DNA of 64,000 bases from Polyporus tsugae (GCA_024305745.1 JAHRBS010000002.1:2852001-2916000); one strand, 5' to 3'. Positions 22,570 through 35,214 are shown, counted from the first letter of the stretch. Notes: generated by a model not told the origin, from the sequence alone. Made by a program: numbers and translations.

Positions 22570-24217
22570 ACGGTGAATCCTCGATCTTCACGTCCATCTG
22601 ACGGCCGCAGAACGGTATTTGGACACATTCCAGGCGTCCCTGTGGGGTCCACATTCGAGAACCGGTGAGTTCCTGTGCTGCGGCAGCTGCAGCAGCTCCA
22701 GTGTTGAGTTTCACCTTTCTTATCGATCGCGCGCTCATCCCAACCTCGTATAGCCTCTTCCTCCACCATGCCTCTGTGCACTCTGGAATCATGGCAGGTA
22801 TACACGGAACTAAACTCGAGGGGTGCTATAGCGTAGTGCTGTCAGGCGGATACGAAGACGATAAGGATGAGGGGTATCGCTTGTGAGTACTCTGTTTCTC
22901 CACTCATGTCCGATTCATTCCGACGTCCCGGTCATCAAGCACGTACACCGGTTGTGGAGGGCGCGACACAAAAGACGGGGAGAAGGTGTGTCTACCTGCA
23001 ATCTCATAATCAATCCCCCGATCTTACGACTATCCTTCCAGCCACGAGAAGGACCACAGACATGCAACCAGACGTGGGAGAACACCCGAAACGCCTCGCT
23101 CCGCGTGTCCGCGCACACCAAGAAGCCTGTGCGCGTCGTGAGAGGATACAGCTCCAGCTCGGACTTTGCGCCTGCCAGAGGGTATCGGTACGATGGGTTG
23201 TACGTGGTGGATCAGGTGCGCGTTCTGCTTGATTGTCTACGGACAGCCCTAGAGATAAGTGTCCCTGCTAGGCATGGATGGGCGCCGGGAAGAGCGGGTT
23301 CGAAGTGTGCAAAGTCATCCTTAGCGTACGTTCCTACCCTTGACTTTTCCTGCAGAACTATCCTGAAAACGAGGATATAGCGTCTGCCTGACCAGCCCCC
23401 GATCCCCCGACGCGAAGGCACCCTGAACCTCGACCTCTTAGCCTGGGAGGAACCCCGACACTTCTGGAGCGACTCTCCCTCCAGTCCGACCGCGCCTGTC
23501 GGAAAGGGAAAGGAGAGGGCCCATGGTAACGCTGAAGCCGGCCCTAGCCAGGCTCGGAGCAAGCCACACATGAAACTTCCCCCTCCAGCACCGATCCTTC
23601 CAACGACGAACATGGCTGCCGCTCGTGCGCGGCATCCGGGACCGTCGCAGGCGCAGGCGTCGACGAGTGCTCCAGTCATGGACGTGACCGCCCTGCTTGC
23701 GGAGATGCGCGGAGTCGCTGCGAAGCCTCCCCCCGTGTCGACGCCGATTGCAGCCGCGGCTGGTCTGTCCCGTCCTCCAGCTTCGGCTCCTTCGAGCCGG
23801 ACGACTGATCCCCGACAACGCCCGCCTTCCGCCCTGCCAGCCCCAGGCAAGGCCGGTCCGTCCCCTCTTGTGGCTCCAGCTTATGCCAACCGGAGCACCG
23901 ACCCGCGAAGTCGTCCTTCCTCCACCACACAGGCGGGTTCGCCACCCTCTAGAACACATCAGAGGGGCACGCCGTTGATCCCGGTGCAGAACGCTGCCGC
24001 CATTAGGCGCAAACGTTCGTTTGACGCGGATGGGGATGAGCCCGAGGACCTCAAGCGAGCGAAGATTGTTGGTTCAAAGGGAAGCCAAGGCTCGCCTCAG
24101 AAGGGGTGCCCGGGCTCTCGACAGAACCATTCACCCATCAAGCAGGAGACTCGGGAGGTTGTCCCGAGGTGGGATGTGGGTGTGATTGACTTGACGGGTT
24201 CGGACGAGGAGGATTGA
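22570..24217 (+). pseudogene. SRA (YDG) domain protein, copy 1, start codon lost
   Basis: Predicted nuclear reader of modified DNA. Exons 22570-22664, 22754-22882, 22940-22985, 23042-23215, 23272-23325 and 23381-24217 join in phase (444 codons). The SRA fold runs from FGHIPGVPVGSTFENR through VHSGIMAGIHG, VVLSGGYEDDKDEG, FTYTGCGGRDTKDG and RYDGLYVVDQ to GKSGFEVCKVILSRLPDQPP. The ~270-residue tail is Pro/Ser-rich, with a bipartite basic signal (RRKRS...KRAK, about 375-394), a SUMO-acceptor-like IKQE (419-422) and a C-terminal SUMO-interacting motif VIDLT followed by acidic residues (434-444). At the start position used by copies 2 and 3 this copy reads ACG, and no in-frame ATG lies upstream before a TAA at about 22499. 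All splice sites, including the intron 1 acceptor (TATAG at 22749-22753), are good. It is disabled unless another start exists. Confidence 0.7.
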
Positions 24218-24690
24218 GATGTGTCGGTGGCTGAGGGGTTCGTTATGATGTCTGAATTTCGTTAACTGCTATGTCACGACTTGACGATGTTATGTTGCAC
24301 TGGTTTCTCGGTTTATGCTCAGTGGTTCGCTTCTTTACGGTTCTCGTTTCCACGTACTTGGTCGTGTTGTAGTGTTCCAAATCCTGCTGTGTTGCCTCGC
24401 TTTGCATCGAATTAAGCTGCTTATGTTGTGCTTTGGAGTTTATCCAATCCTCTTCCCGTGTGGGACCCATTGAAACCCCGGACTCCTTCCCTTTATTTGT
24501 GGTGTTGCTACAGTAACAAGTGGATGCGCTCACCACCACGAAACTATTACTGTTGTATTGTATTTGGTGTAGTGATGGACTTGTATGACTAAATCATCCT
24601 GTACAAATGCTCATCATCATTCCGGTTCGTTGCGGCTACGTCTACAGGTCATGTCGTGATGGTTCCAAATATTTCGTCAACCCAACGAGG

Positions 24691-25794
24691 TCAGAACTCG
24701 ACAAAGTTCAATAGACTGAGCAATGCGAGGCAAACAGAGTACGCTGAAGTCGTGTATCCTGTACCACCGTTCAGCATCATGGCCCATGGGTGTGCAGACT
24801 CTCAGCGACAAATGCACTCACCAGCAATGTGTAGCGATGGAGTTGTAGTACCAAATCATACTACACGTATTCTCATTATCGTTACAGTTCGTTACGGTTA
24901 CAGTTCATGCCGTGACGGTCTCGGTTGTACCAATCATTCCAACGATGTCAGAACTCCACGAAGTTCAATAGACCAAGCAATACGAGGCAAACGGAGTACG
25001 CCGAAGTCATGTACCCTGTAGCGCCTTCAGTATCCGAGTCATGCTAAGACAACGAATCAAAGTGAACACTCACCAGTGATAGTGAACGCCCCAGAGACGT
25101 CCCCGTAGAGCGCGGAGTATAGGACTGCGAGCACGAGTGAGGCGAGGACGGGGACCAGGATCGCGACGGCGATGCGGCTGAGCTGCCACCCCTCGACGAA
25201 CTCGATGCCGAGATCGGTGCGCGTGGTCAGGACCTGCATGAACTCGTGCCTGCCCTTCATCTGGTCGGGGTTGTGCAGGAAGTAGCGGAGGCGCATGTTC
25301 TTGGACGGGCTGACGCCAGCTGGGCCGATCCGGCGGGGGTAGACGCATGTGTGGTCGGCCTGTGGGCATATTTCGTCAGTTCAAGTTGTCTGCGGCGGTT
25401 ACAAATGGCACTGTGCGCACGTATACCATCGACATCGACCTGGTTGAATGGCTATGACAGTCAGTACCGCCCCAGAGCAAACACAGAGGGGGCGCGACAG
25501 ACTTACCGCACGCCCCGGAGCGAGAACCACTTGCGCCAGAAGGTCCGCAGCTTGTCGTACGACCGCCCGAGCTCCCGCAACAGCGCCGCGTCGTCCCAGC
25601 CCGCCTCGATCCTCAGGTACGTGTAGCTCGACCCGCGGAACGCCTTGAGCGGGAACACGGCCCACTTCGGCTGCCAGTCGTCCGAGCATTGCCGCACGGG
25701 CAGCCCCGCTGCGTAGGGCCGACTCGGGTACGGTTTCGCCTTCGCTTGCAAGGCTGTGACGGGCCCCGGGTATGCGAGCGACTGCAGCTGCACC
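24691..25794 (-). pseudogene. 5'-truncated copy of the RS membrane-protein gene (D1)
   Basis: Contains the last exons only: part of the coiled/RS-C-terminal exon (LRELGRSYDKLRTFWRKWF), the microexon, the membrane exon (GWQLSRIAVAILVPVLASL) and both versions of the terminal exon (25015-24948 and 24758-24691). The coding sequence is identical to copy 3 except isolated changes, for example FTIT instead of FTIA at the base 25077. At 25794 it switches to unrelated U sequence with no start codon, so it cannot make the full protein. Confidence 0.8.
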
Positions 25795-26639
25795 GGGCAA
25801 AGCTGTGCACGTCTGGTAGCCTTGTGCGGTGCAGCATGCGGCAGAGGGGCTTTCCTGCCTTGGAAACAAACACGGACTCAGGGAGACTTGTGTGGAGAGA
25901 CAGCGGGTTGGTGGAGAGACAGCGGGCCATTGAAGGACGGAGAGCGGTCGTTTCAAGTTCAAGAACAGAGAGAGAGAGCACGGGCGTCTGTTTCGGGTAC
26001 TCAGACGTGTCTCGCTTGTGGCTGCATCTCTTGCATCTGCACTCTATGCTATGTACTGCTATGTCTGATGCACACTCGCCCTCTGCCCTCGCCACAGATT
26101 TCGGCCACTGCAGGCTGCGGTCAGCAAACAGCGTCAAAAACCCGGTCAAGAGCAAGGGCGGAGTAGGCAGTTCGGTGTGCGGAGTAGGCCATGGATGTGT
26201 TACGAGAGGCATCGGGCGACCGCGTGTCCAGGTAAGTCCCTCTCCTCCTCCAACGCTACAATCACTCTCTCCGCCCAACCAAGTCCACTCCCCTGCCATC
26301 GCTTCGAGCGAGCGAGCGAGTGCGGCCACTTGCGTTCTTCCGCCCTTTGCACTCGCACGGTGGCGCACGGTGGGAGCAAGTCGACTTGCCAGCCGGAACG
26401 GACACCAGTGGCCGGGGCCTGACGACAAGTCAGCAACGACAGAGCGCGAGTGTTGTGCAAAGTACGATGATGCAACCGGCGCGTGACCAGACATTGCCGG
26501 CGAGTCGGACGGGATGGACGAGAGACGAGCGCGATGTTCTGCCTCCGAGTCCCTTCAACCTCCTGCCCTAGAATCACGCCCACCCTCTCTCGCGCGCGGC
26601 AGGTGAGTCATCCCAAATCTCTCCCGCCATACCTCGCCA

Positions 26640-26935
26640 GCCAGCGCATATAGCTCGGCGCCGCTGGATGCGTATTCATCGCCAGCCACTCCCAGCCTGC
26701 GTTCAGCACGCGAGACAGCGAAGGTGCCTCTGACTACTGCACTCACCACCCCCGGTGTGCCAGCTTGCACATACAGCTCGGCCCCACTGGATGCGTATAT
26801 GCCGCCAGCAACCCCTGGCCTCCGTTCGGTGCGCAAGACAGCCAAGGCAGCGAGCGCCGCTGGATGCATATAGTAAGCCGCCAGCGGCGCCCAGCCTGCA
26901 TTCAGCACGCAAAACAGCCAAGGTGTGTCACAACT
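26640..26935 (+). repeat. Diverged minisatellite in U1
   Basis: Three imperfect copies of a unit containing CTGGATGC(G/A)TAT, at 26664, 26787 and 26860, followed by (C/G)GCCAGC and a CAGC/GTGCGCAAGACAGC(C/G)AAGG stretch. The matching array in U2 is at about 37637-37932. Non-coding as far as can be seen. Confidence 0.5.
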
Positions 26936-29242
26936 CTACTCACCATCCCGATGAGACCCCGGTCGCCCCTGTGCATGGCTGTGCATGGCGAGAGGTGATG
27001 GGATTGAGCCGAAAACACTGAAGTCTTCCGGCATGCGGCCCGGCATTTCGCCGATGGCGAGAATCCAAACAGGAGTTCGTTCATGTCGCCGTGGACATTC
27101 TCCGGGGACATCCCTCTGCGGCACGGCGACGCGCGCCGTCCGGAGTGACACGTCTGCGGGCATGAGCGGGCTGTTATGCGAGGACACGGCGAGAGGGCCG
27201 AGATGCTACAGGTGAGTCCACTCTGGGTGCTTGCTGCTCCGAGTCGGTTTCTGTGTGACCGCGACCTTCGTGCCCATCTCGTTAGGTCTGCTTTAGGATG
27301 AGGAATGGTAAGTGAATGCAGAAGATAAGTCAACGTACCTTTGTGGATGCTGTGCCCGAGACTTCCGGGAGCCGCTTGAACCCTCGTCTCCTGAGTCTGC
27401 CATGGCACCTTATCCATCGACTATCCCTCACCACTAAGCTGTCCACTGCGCGAACTGATCATTGCTCGGCTCACTGAGACGTTCCACAACCCAGTTGCCG
27501 TTGTGGCCTGACTGCTTTAAAAGGTACTGGTTCAAAGACGTGATTAGCAGACGTACGCGCACAGTCAACCGCCGGCATACACACCACAAAACCATGCTTT
27601 GTCGGTGCTGTTGCCACAACTCGATATCGCGCCAGATGTTGAAGGTACGGGAGCTTCTGCCTTGCTGATGGCAAATGGTATTGTGGGTACAGCGACAGAC
27701 ATTCTGTGAACCCCCAAGTTGTAGGAGTGCGAGCACCGAGCAGTGAGAGAGAGAGGGATGTAAAACTGTTGACATCAGGTGACGGATGACTTGGAGCCCA
27801 GTGGAGAGGGGGCCAACTGCGAGAAGGGGAAAGACGACGAGGACCGGCTGTTGCAATGTCATATACCCTGTTAATAATTCCAGAGTCGTTCGAGTGCGCA
27901 CAGGCCAGCCAGCTCATGATGTGACGATGACTTCGGCCATGCATAACCAGGTTTCTGTCACCGCACGGCCCAGTGCCCGGCGCCACTTAGGCTCAAGTTT
28001 CCCCCAACCACTTGTCCATCAATTCCGATTCCGTATCAAACTCTTCTCAGTCTGGTCTCGCACACGACTCTTACAGTGCGCTCCCTCACTAATGCAAGGA
28101 CAAGTCAACATGAATACCAGTGTATCCTCAACTTCAGCCAGACAATTTACATTTCGGACGTGTGCACATACTAGACTTGGTGCTGCAGACCTTCACGCGC
28201 ACTGCGGATCAAGTCACCCCAAATACTAATACTGCTTCGCTTCCGCATGCACATATTTCCCTCCGCCGATGAGAGCCGGGACCATGTTTCAAACCGTGCC
28301 GAGGCCACACTGTCACGATAATATTCCGAAGGTTGTGTTTTCCCTTCGGCCCGGACTGAATATTTGCATCCTCATTGGAGCTCCTGGACCGTCCCCAGCC
28401 ATACAGTCCATGCTGTCCCATTGGGCTACGGGATGCTGGAAATTTTGGTTAGGAAGTAAGACTTGCTTGCATGAGTCTGGGACAGTCAGCGGGACAGAGA
28501 GCCCTCGGTACAGGGCTGCATAGTACAACTTGAGAAGTTGTCTCAATTTGCACATTTCGTGTCTTGAATTTCTGTAGCGACTATCCACAACACTGGGAGG
28601 ATACAGGGTAACTCAATAACAAAGTGAGTTTACGGAGCCAATGAACGTCCATCGCAGAATGACAAGTCTCTCCAGTCGAGTAGATGTGCCCCAGAGGAAA
28701 TGCGTATTAATCACTACGGGTAATGGCCAGCCTGTCGAAATTGTCAGCCAGGTTACGCAACTTCCGCTCGTATTCCAGTTCCACCGGCATGGTCGGCGGT
28801 AAGCTGTCGTGGGATATCGCCGTAGTATGCGTGCAGCCGCAAGGCCAATCGCCCGCTGTTCTCCTGCGCGGCCGAATATCCCGGGATCGTGAAACAACCC
28901 CATCCTTATGCCCAGGGCCTCGATTTACGACCCAACCCAGAGCGAGGATGCGATCAGCGCAAATGGGGCGCCCACTTTGCGAAGCGAGGACAGACCCGCA
29001 TTTGATGCGCTTCCAAGCGCGGGGTTGTATTTTCCCCGGAGGTGGCTAAAGCCATTTCCTCCGTCTCGGCATTTCGTGGATGAACCCATTCGTCCGCAAC
29101 GTTGTGAGGGACAGGTCTCCCGTCCGGCTCGCCCGTGATGTACGTTTATGAGTCTGGCCTTTCGACCGTCATGATTCATGATTTCGGAATGTCGTACGCT
29201 CGGACCGTGTGCACATATCCCGCGCACGGGCCATCCTCTTGC

Positions 29243-29250
29243 TATAAAAG
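29243..29250 (+). promoter_or_regulatory. TATA box in U1
   Basis: TATAAAAG, a near-consensus TATA box, 143 bp upstream of an ATG at 29393. The same site is in U2 at 40240-40247. Confidence 0.4.
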
Positions 29251-29392
29251 GTGTCCGTGAATGCACTGAACGGACAGACTCATCCCCGCCACACTCCTCG
29301 CCTCCGCTGCCAACCATCTCGCTGGACACGAGCCGGCCCCGAGTCTCCGAGTCGACCACCGCGCTCGCAACCTCTGCCTGCAGTCTCTCTGT

Positions 29393-30006
29393 ATGGGATT
29401 TGGTTTGATCGCCGACGCACTCCTGGCATCGCGTGCTGTATGTCCGGTGAGTTATTTGCACGTCTGCCCTGTGCCTAGATCTAAACCATGATTTTCAGTT
29501 CACTCGAGATCCGAGACGATCTTGTACTCACTGTAGATTGACCTCCGCGCGACGCCAAGTTCAATTATCATTATCTACCACCGGATCTGGTGAGTCGGGC
29601 CCGTATGCCGAGTCTTCGTGCTGACAACATCAGCATCTAGATCGTGTCCCGAGTAAGAGTTAACTTTGTGCGACGAGAGTCCGGCACGGTGCCGTCGCCC
29701 CGACCGCAATCTCCCGCTCCTTCAGCACCAACTACCCACTCTAGACTCCAAGCGCGTGAGGACGTGCACATCATGCAAGAATAGTGAAGGTCGCGTACGT
29801 GTTCAACTGCCCGTCACACCAGGTACGTGTTCTCCCAACGGCAGGGCTGACGTCTAACCTCCCTATAGCAGTTCCCGACTACCGGTTCGCGTTTCGACTG
29901 CCGCGACCTCGACTGCCTCACAGTTCGCTTGCGCGTCCAAAACCCCGCAATTCTGGGGCACGCCAAGGCAGTCCTGAATGGACGAAATATATTCCTGTTA
30001 GCATAG
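29393..30006 (+). CDS. Possible small spliced gene in U1
   Basis: Tentative. The frame MGFGLIADALLASRAVCP is followed by a GTGAGT donor (about 29447) and an acceptor TTTTCAG at about 29499. A later segment, KVAYVFNCPSHQ, has a GTACGT donor and a CTATAG acceptor leading to FPTTGSRFDCRDLDCLTVRL, then AKAVLNGRNIFLLA and a TAG at 30004. The middle exon is not resolved because straightforward joins meet stops. It may be a degraded gene. The second copy is at 40390-41003. Confidence 0.25.
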
Positions 30007-33000
30007 TTACAGGCCTCGTACGTACTGACCCCGGCGTGCCGTACGAGCTACCCCTCGTACTCGCCGCGATCGCCCGTCGCGCATGGCCGTTAAGTTCCGG
30101 AATCTGTCGTCAGGCACGCGGGCTGGTGATTCCAGCCGACTCCAGCGTGGACTCCCCGCTGAGAGGCTCGTCGGTGCGCGGCGCCCGCCTGGCGGAGTGC
30201 CATCCTCGTTCATGGCCGTCTTGATTCCAGCCGACTGCGGCCGTCCATGACGTGTTCGTGCCGTCGAGATGTCTTCTGGACTCAGCGGCCAGATGACATC
30301 TCGGGGGTGCCAGATTCGAGCCTGAGGTACACGCTGCACGCGTTCTCTTCTGCTAGTGCATCGGCGGCGGCGGTGTCGATTCCATTTGACGCAAGCTTGG
30401 TGCCATCCCGGACGCTATCTGAGGCGGCTGGAAAGCCATGTAAACTAACTAGTCAGCCGCGTGCACGCGTGATCTAGCCGGGAGACTCACCACGATGGCG
30501 AGCGCACTTCCGAGCATTGTAAACGAGGCCCGTGCCTCAAGAACCACATGCCCTTGATGGGCGGAGGTCGGGAGGCCGTCTGCGGACACCTGTCCAGCGG
30601 GATTCTGAAAATCCTGTCCCCGGGGCCAAGTCGACCTCATGCCCGCCGGGACCGAGTCTTGCGTTCTCGGCATTCGGATGCCCTAAACGCGTCGCGTGGA
30701 CGCGATTACGTCCACCTGAGCTGTACAGATTGACCCAAGTGGCACTGGCCGGCCGTCCAGCCCAGGACTCGAGTTGCCCCCAAGCACCCGTCTTCGACAC
30801 CGCCAACTGCCAAGTTTCAAAAGTCGTCTCTGGCAGCCGGGAATGGTTCGTACGTGCTCCCTGGGACCCACAAACACCGCGTAAAATGTCCGCCGCGCCG
30901 TGAGAAGAGGCGGGCAGGAGAGGTTGCGCCCACTGTGCCGGCCGGAAATAAAACGCAGTGAAATCGCGTTTTTAGCCGGATTTCCAACCTCGTCCTATTG
31001 CCACGAAACCGGCCGTGTTTGATGTAGGGCGATGCATAGGTCCTAAATATAAGTGTTAGCACGCACGGAGATGCAGGTGGCGCGAGGGAGGCGCGGATTT
31101 CTTGCTCACCGTGCACAGAGTTCCCGCCCGCGCACGAGCAGCACCATCCCGGGCTTGCCGGCCTTCGTTTTGGGCTCGTTTAAGCTCGCTTGGTGTGCCT
31201 CGAACGACGGCCGGCCGATCCCAGGTGGAACACGGGGGAGAGGAGGCGAGTGGTGGTGAGACGCGCGGCCCACACCATGAAATCGATGTTTTGCGTCGAT
31301 TTGTGAAACCCTTGCGAGCGGGGCGAAACGGTGCTGGCGAGTCTTGCGGATGTTCGTGGATGTTTGTCCACCACTTGCGCCGGCTGTACGAGGTTGTACG
31401 TGTGAGATATTGCGTGTTTGGTGGGTGCGACGGCCGTGTTTGGCATGCAGCGATGCGAACACTTCACGGCCGGCTTCCGAATGCGTGGCCCCTGCCCCAC
31501 TGTGGATACCGGCGTCCTTGGAGACGTGTTTCTGGCCGCAGGTCAGCGGATCGTTGGCAGAAAGAGGAGATACGGCGGACCTGGCATACTTGCGCTGGGT
31601 GGCGCTGATCCCGGGCATTCCACATGGCCAGACGGCCGTTCCTTCCGCACCTGCACCACCGGGGAACCACGCCAGTCGTGTTCGACACGTTCATGCCGTT
31701 TCTCACTTCTCCGGCGTGTTTGGGAATGTTTTCGGGGCCAGATGAGTGGCGGCTGGCTTGTGGCGAGTTTCGACATGATTTCCGTCACATGTCGCCTTGT
31801 GGACCCTTCGCGTACGCGACGGCGAACATTGCGGAGGATCCGTGGGTGCCTATCGCAGTCATCAGGTCAGTCCAGGGGGCGCGGGGAGAGGAGTTGTGGC
31901 GCGTCGAACTCGCCTTCGTGGGCAGGCGCCAATGTTGAGGTCTTCGGGCCGCCGGTCGCTCGTTCCTTCCGCACCTGTGCCGCCGTCGGCTCGCCAGAGT
32001 CATGGCCTATCGGTCTGAGGTGTTTCCTGGTCTCCTGGCCTGCTTGACGATGTCTTCGAGGCCGTGAGGTATAGGCGGTGGGCGGCCACATGCTCAGACG
32101 CGACTTCTCGCATATGCTGCCTCGAGAGCGAATCGTGTACGCGATGGGGAGAGTCGCCGGGCCATCGTGGGCAGCTGAAATACCCTGCGGGTTAGCGTGA
32201 GACGGGAAAGAAGAGCGTGGACTTACCTCACGCCCGAGGGCTCAAAAACGGCCTCTTGCGCACATGCAGCCGCGTGTACATGCCGTTCGGATGGCTCCGA
32301 GTGTTTCGCTCCAACGCGAAAGAGCCGTCGAGCGGGTTCTGACATGTGGAACGGTGGTGGTGGTAGGCTGGCGCCGCCTGTGGCGAGTACGACGTCGGGC
32401 CGTGCCGACGTTCTCCTGCCGGCTCACAAAGCTCGCGTGTTGCGAGCCATCAGAAGGCGCCGATGGTACAGATTTGAGGTCGCTGGAACGTTGTGAGCCG
32501 TGTGGGTGGTGTACAGAGACGGTCGGGAGCGAGCACGGCTGTCTGGGCGGGAGGACGAGTTTAGGCAGTGCACAAGGCGCACGGTCGCGTGCGTGGTGTC
32601 CAACACTTTCGAGGCATCCGAAAGACGGCAAGAGCTGAAGTTTTGAACACGGTGAGCATGCCGGAAACAGAAACAGCGGGCGGGAGACTGACCTGCGTGC
32701 TTGGGGCGGCGAGCTCGGCCCAGACATGCAGGAATTGGCTTCCCTGCTGCGCACCTGTGACGGAACGCTGGGAAACGCATGCCAAGCGTACTTGCAAGTT
32801 ATTTGGGGGGCGTCGGACGCGTTGAACGATGGCGAATGTCGCATTCGGAGTCTGCGGTTGGAGAGATCAGACGGGTGCGGCCGAGATGGTGGACGGGGCA
32901 CGATGTTTCCGCAGGGAGATCGTAAGATGAGACGCTGATGTACATGATAAGCACAAGCACGAAGCGTACGGAGGCAGAACTCGGGAGCTGGAGGCGGGAC

Positions 33001-33568
33001 ACGGTTGTGGGCGAGGCAGGGCAGGATGCAAGCGGAGAATGTACCGGAGGGTGGAGATGAGTGCCCCGAGTGCAGCCATCCACTGCTGCGAGCGGATTTG
33101 TGCCGGGAGCGATGGCGGGACGTCGTGGAAGGGGGTGGATAGGCCAGTGGACGGCGTTGAGAACGCAGCCAAGAGCGAGAAGGAGCCCGCGAGAAGAGAG
33201 ACGACGAGCGCCTACTCGAGGCGAAAACGCGATCGGAGCTGCGAGTGTGGCCGTGCGAACGAATGGGCGCCCTCGAGCCTCGAGGCAGCCTTAAGTGAAG
33301 CTTGAATTCAAGAGCCCGAAAGCCGCGGCATTGCCAAAACGGGTCGGCGCTCCATGGTGCTGAGCAAATCCGTCGTTGACCATAAACCATCACCGACCCC
33401 GCTCCCCCGGCCCCCGACGGTCCCCTCGACGTACTCCGACATTGTCGCTCACATGGGGTTCAGCAGTAAACCGTCCACAAAGCGGACGCAGCCATCGTAA
33501 GTAGCTTGCTCGCTTGCAGAAGCACACCTAATCACTGAAGCCTCCACCACCGCTGTTCCCCGTCTGTC

Positions 33569-35214
33569 ATGGTGAATCCTCGATCTTCACGTCCATCTGA
33601 CGGCTGCAGAACGGTATTCGGACACATTCCAGGCGTCCCTGTGGGGTCCACATTCGAGAACCGGTGAGTTCCTGTGCCGCGGCAGCTGCAGCAGCTCCAG
33701 TACTTGTTGAGTTTCAACTTTCTTATCGATCGCGCGCTCATCCCAACCTCGTCCAACCTCTTCCTTCACCACGCCTCTGTGCACTCTGGAATCATGGCAG
33801 GTATACACGGAACTAAACTCGAGGGGTGCTATAGCGTAGTGCTGTCAGGCGGATACGAAGACGATAAGGATGAGGGGTATCGCTTGTGAGTACTCTGTTT
33901 CTCCACTCATGTCCGATTCATTCCGACGTCCCGGTCATCAAGCACGTACACCGGTTGTGGAGGGCGCGACACAAAAGACGGGGAGAAGGTGCGTCTACCT
34001 GCAATCTCATAATCAATCCCCCGATCTTACGACTATCCTTCCAGCCACGAGAAGGACCACAGACATGCAACCAGACTTGGGAGAACACCCGAAACGCATC
34101 CCTCCGCTTGTCCGCGCACACCAAGAAGCCTGTGCGCGTCGTGAGAGGATACAGCTCCAGCTCGGACTTTGCGCCTGCCAGAGGGTATCGGTACGATGGG
34201 TTGTACGTGGTGGATCAGGTGCGTGTTCTGCTTGATTGTCTACGGACAGCCCTAGAGATAAGTGTCCCTGCTAGGCATGGATGGGCGCCGGGAAGAGCGG
34301 GTTCGAAGTGTGCAAAGTCATCCTTAGCGTACGTTCCTACCCTTGACTTTTCCTGCAGAACTATCCTGAAAACGAGGATATAGCGTCTGCCTGACCAGCC
34401 CCCGATCCCCCAACGCGAAGGCACCCTCGACCTCTCAGCCTGGGAGGAACCCCGACACTTCTGGAGCGACTCTCCCTCGAGTCCGACCGCGCCTGTCGGA
34501 AAGGGAAAGGAGAGGGCGCATGGTATCGTTGAATCCGGCCCTAGCCAGGCTCGGAGCAAGCCACACATGAAACTTCCCCCTCCAGCACCGATCCTTCCAA
34601 CGACGAACATGGCTGCCGCTCGTGCGCGGCATCCGGGACCGTCGCAGGCGCAGGCGTCGACGAGTGCTCCAGTCATGGACGTGACCGCCCTGCTTGCGGA
34701 GATGCGCGGAGTCGCTGCGAAGCCTCCCCCCGTGTCGACGCCGATTGCAGCCGCGGCTGGTCTGTCCCGTCCTCCAGCTTCGGCTCCTTCGAGCCGGACG
34801 ACTGATCCCCGACAACGCCCGCCTTCCGCCCTGCCAGCCCCAGGCAAGGCCGGTCCGTCCCCTCTTGTGGCTCCAGCTCATGCCAACCGGAGCACCAACC
34901 CGCGAAGTCATCCTTCCTCCACCACACAGGCGGGTTCGCCACCCTCTAGAACACATCAGAGGGGCACGCCGTTGACCCCGGTGCAGAACGCTGCCGCCAT
35001 TAGGCGCAAACGTTCGTTTGACGCGGATGGGGATGAGCCCGAGGACCTCAAGCGAGCGAAGATCATTGGTTCAAAGGGAAGCCAAGGCTCGCCTCAGAAG
35101 GGGTGCCCGGGCTCTCGACAGAACCATTCACCCATCAAGCAGGAGACTCGGGAGGTTGTCCCGAGGTGGGATGTGGGTGTGATTGACTTGACGGGTTCGG
35201 ACGAGGAGGATTGA
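33569..35214 (+). CDS. SRA (YDG) domain protein, copy 2, intron-1 acceptor lost
   Basis: Same architecture as copy 1: SRA fold, basic signal, IKQE and C-terminal VIDLT SUMO-interacting motif. Here the start ATG (33569-33571) is intact. The intron 1 acceptor found in copy 1 (CGTATAG) reads CGTCCAA, so the splice that yields the canonical spacing between FENR and VHSG is not available. The next upstream AG that keeps frame (GTTGAG, about 33711) would insert about 15 residues (starting FNFLIDRA) into a core strand of the SRA fold. Retaining the intron gives an immediate TGA. A 6-bp in-frame deletion relative to copy 1 shortens the linker after the SRA domain by two residues. Other exon joints are intact. 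Function is therefore doubtful, though reading frames are preserved. Confidence 0.55.

Larger units (their letters stand above)
22283..25794. repeat. Segment D, copy 1 of 3
   Basis: Left end at GCCTCGAGGCAGCCTT; right end after CTGCAGCTGCACC, where copies 1/2 and copy 3 diverge. Contains the SRA gene (plus) and the 3' exons of the RS membrane-protein gene (minus). Relative to copies 2 and 3 it carries many substitutions, mostly transitions, and small indels only up to 24068, including a 6-bp in-frame difference near 23450. From there on it is identical to copy 2 wherever compared. Confidence 0.9.
25795..33276. repeat. Segment U, copy 1 of 2 (7,482 bp)
   Basis: Lies between D1 and D2 and is repeated at 36792-44273 with no difference noticed. 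No confident gene was found. It holds a minisatellite (about 26640-26935), a TATA box with a possible small spliced gene (29243-30006), and diverged internal repeats around 31010-32050 (for example GTTCCTTCCGCACCTG at about 31640 and 31965). Long antisense open frames here are in GC-rich sequence and lack recognisable motifs. Confidence 0.85.

Noticed and set aside
25613..26494. 293-codon minus-strand and overlapping 265-codon plus-strand open frames at the D1/U1 junction.
   Set aside because: Both cross the recombination junction and overlap, in other frames, the genuine truncated RS exons; neither shows motif or splice support.
32242..33393. 383-codon minus-strand open frame in U1 (and its copy at 43239-44390).
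   Set aside because: The composition is Arg/Ser/Pro-rich as expected of random frames in GC-rich DNA, no family motif is visible, and it runs across the U/D2 boundary into unrelated sequence.
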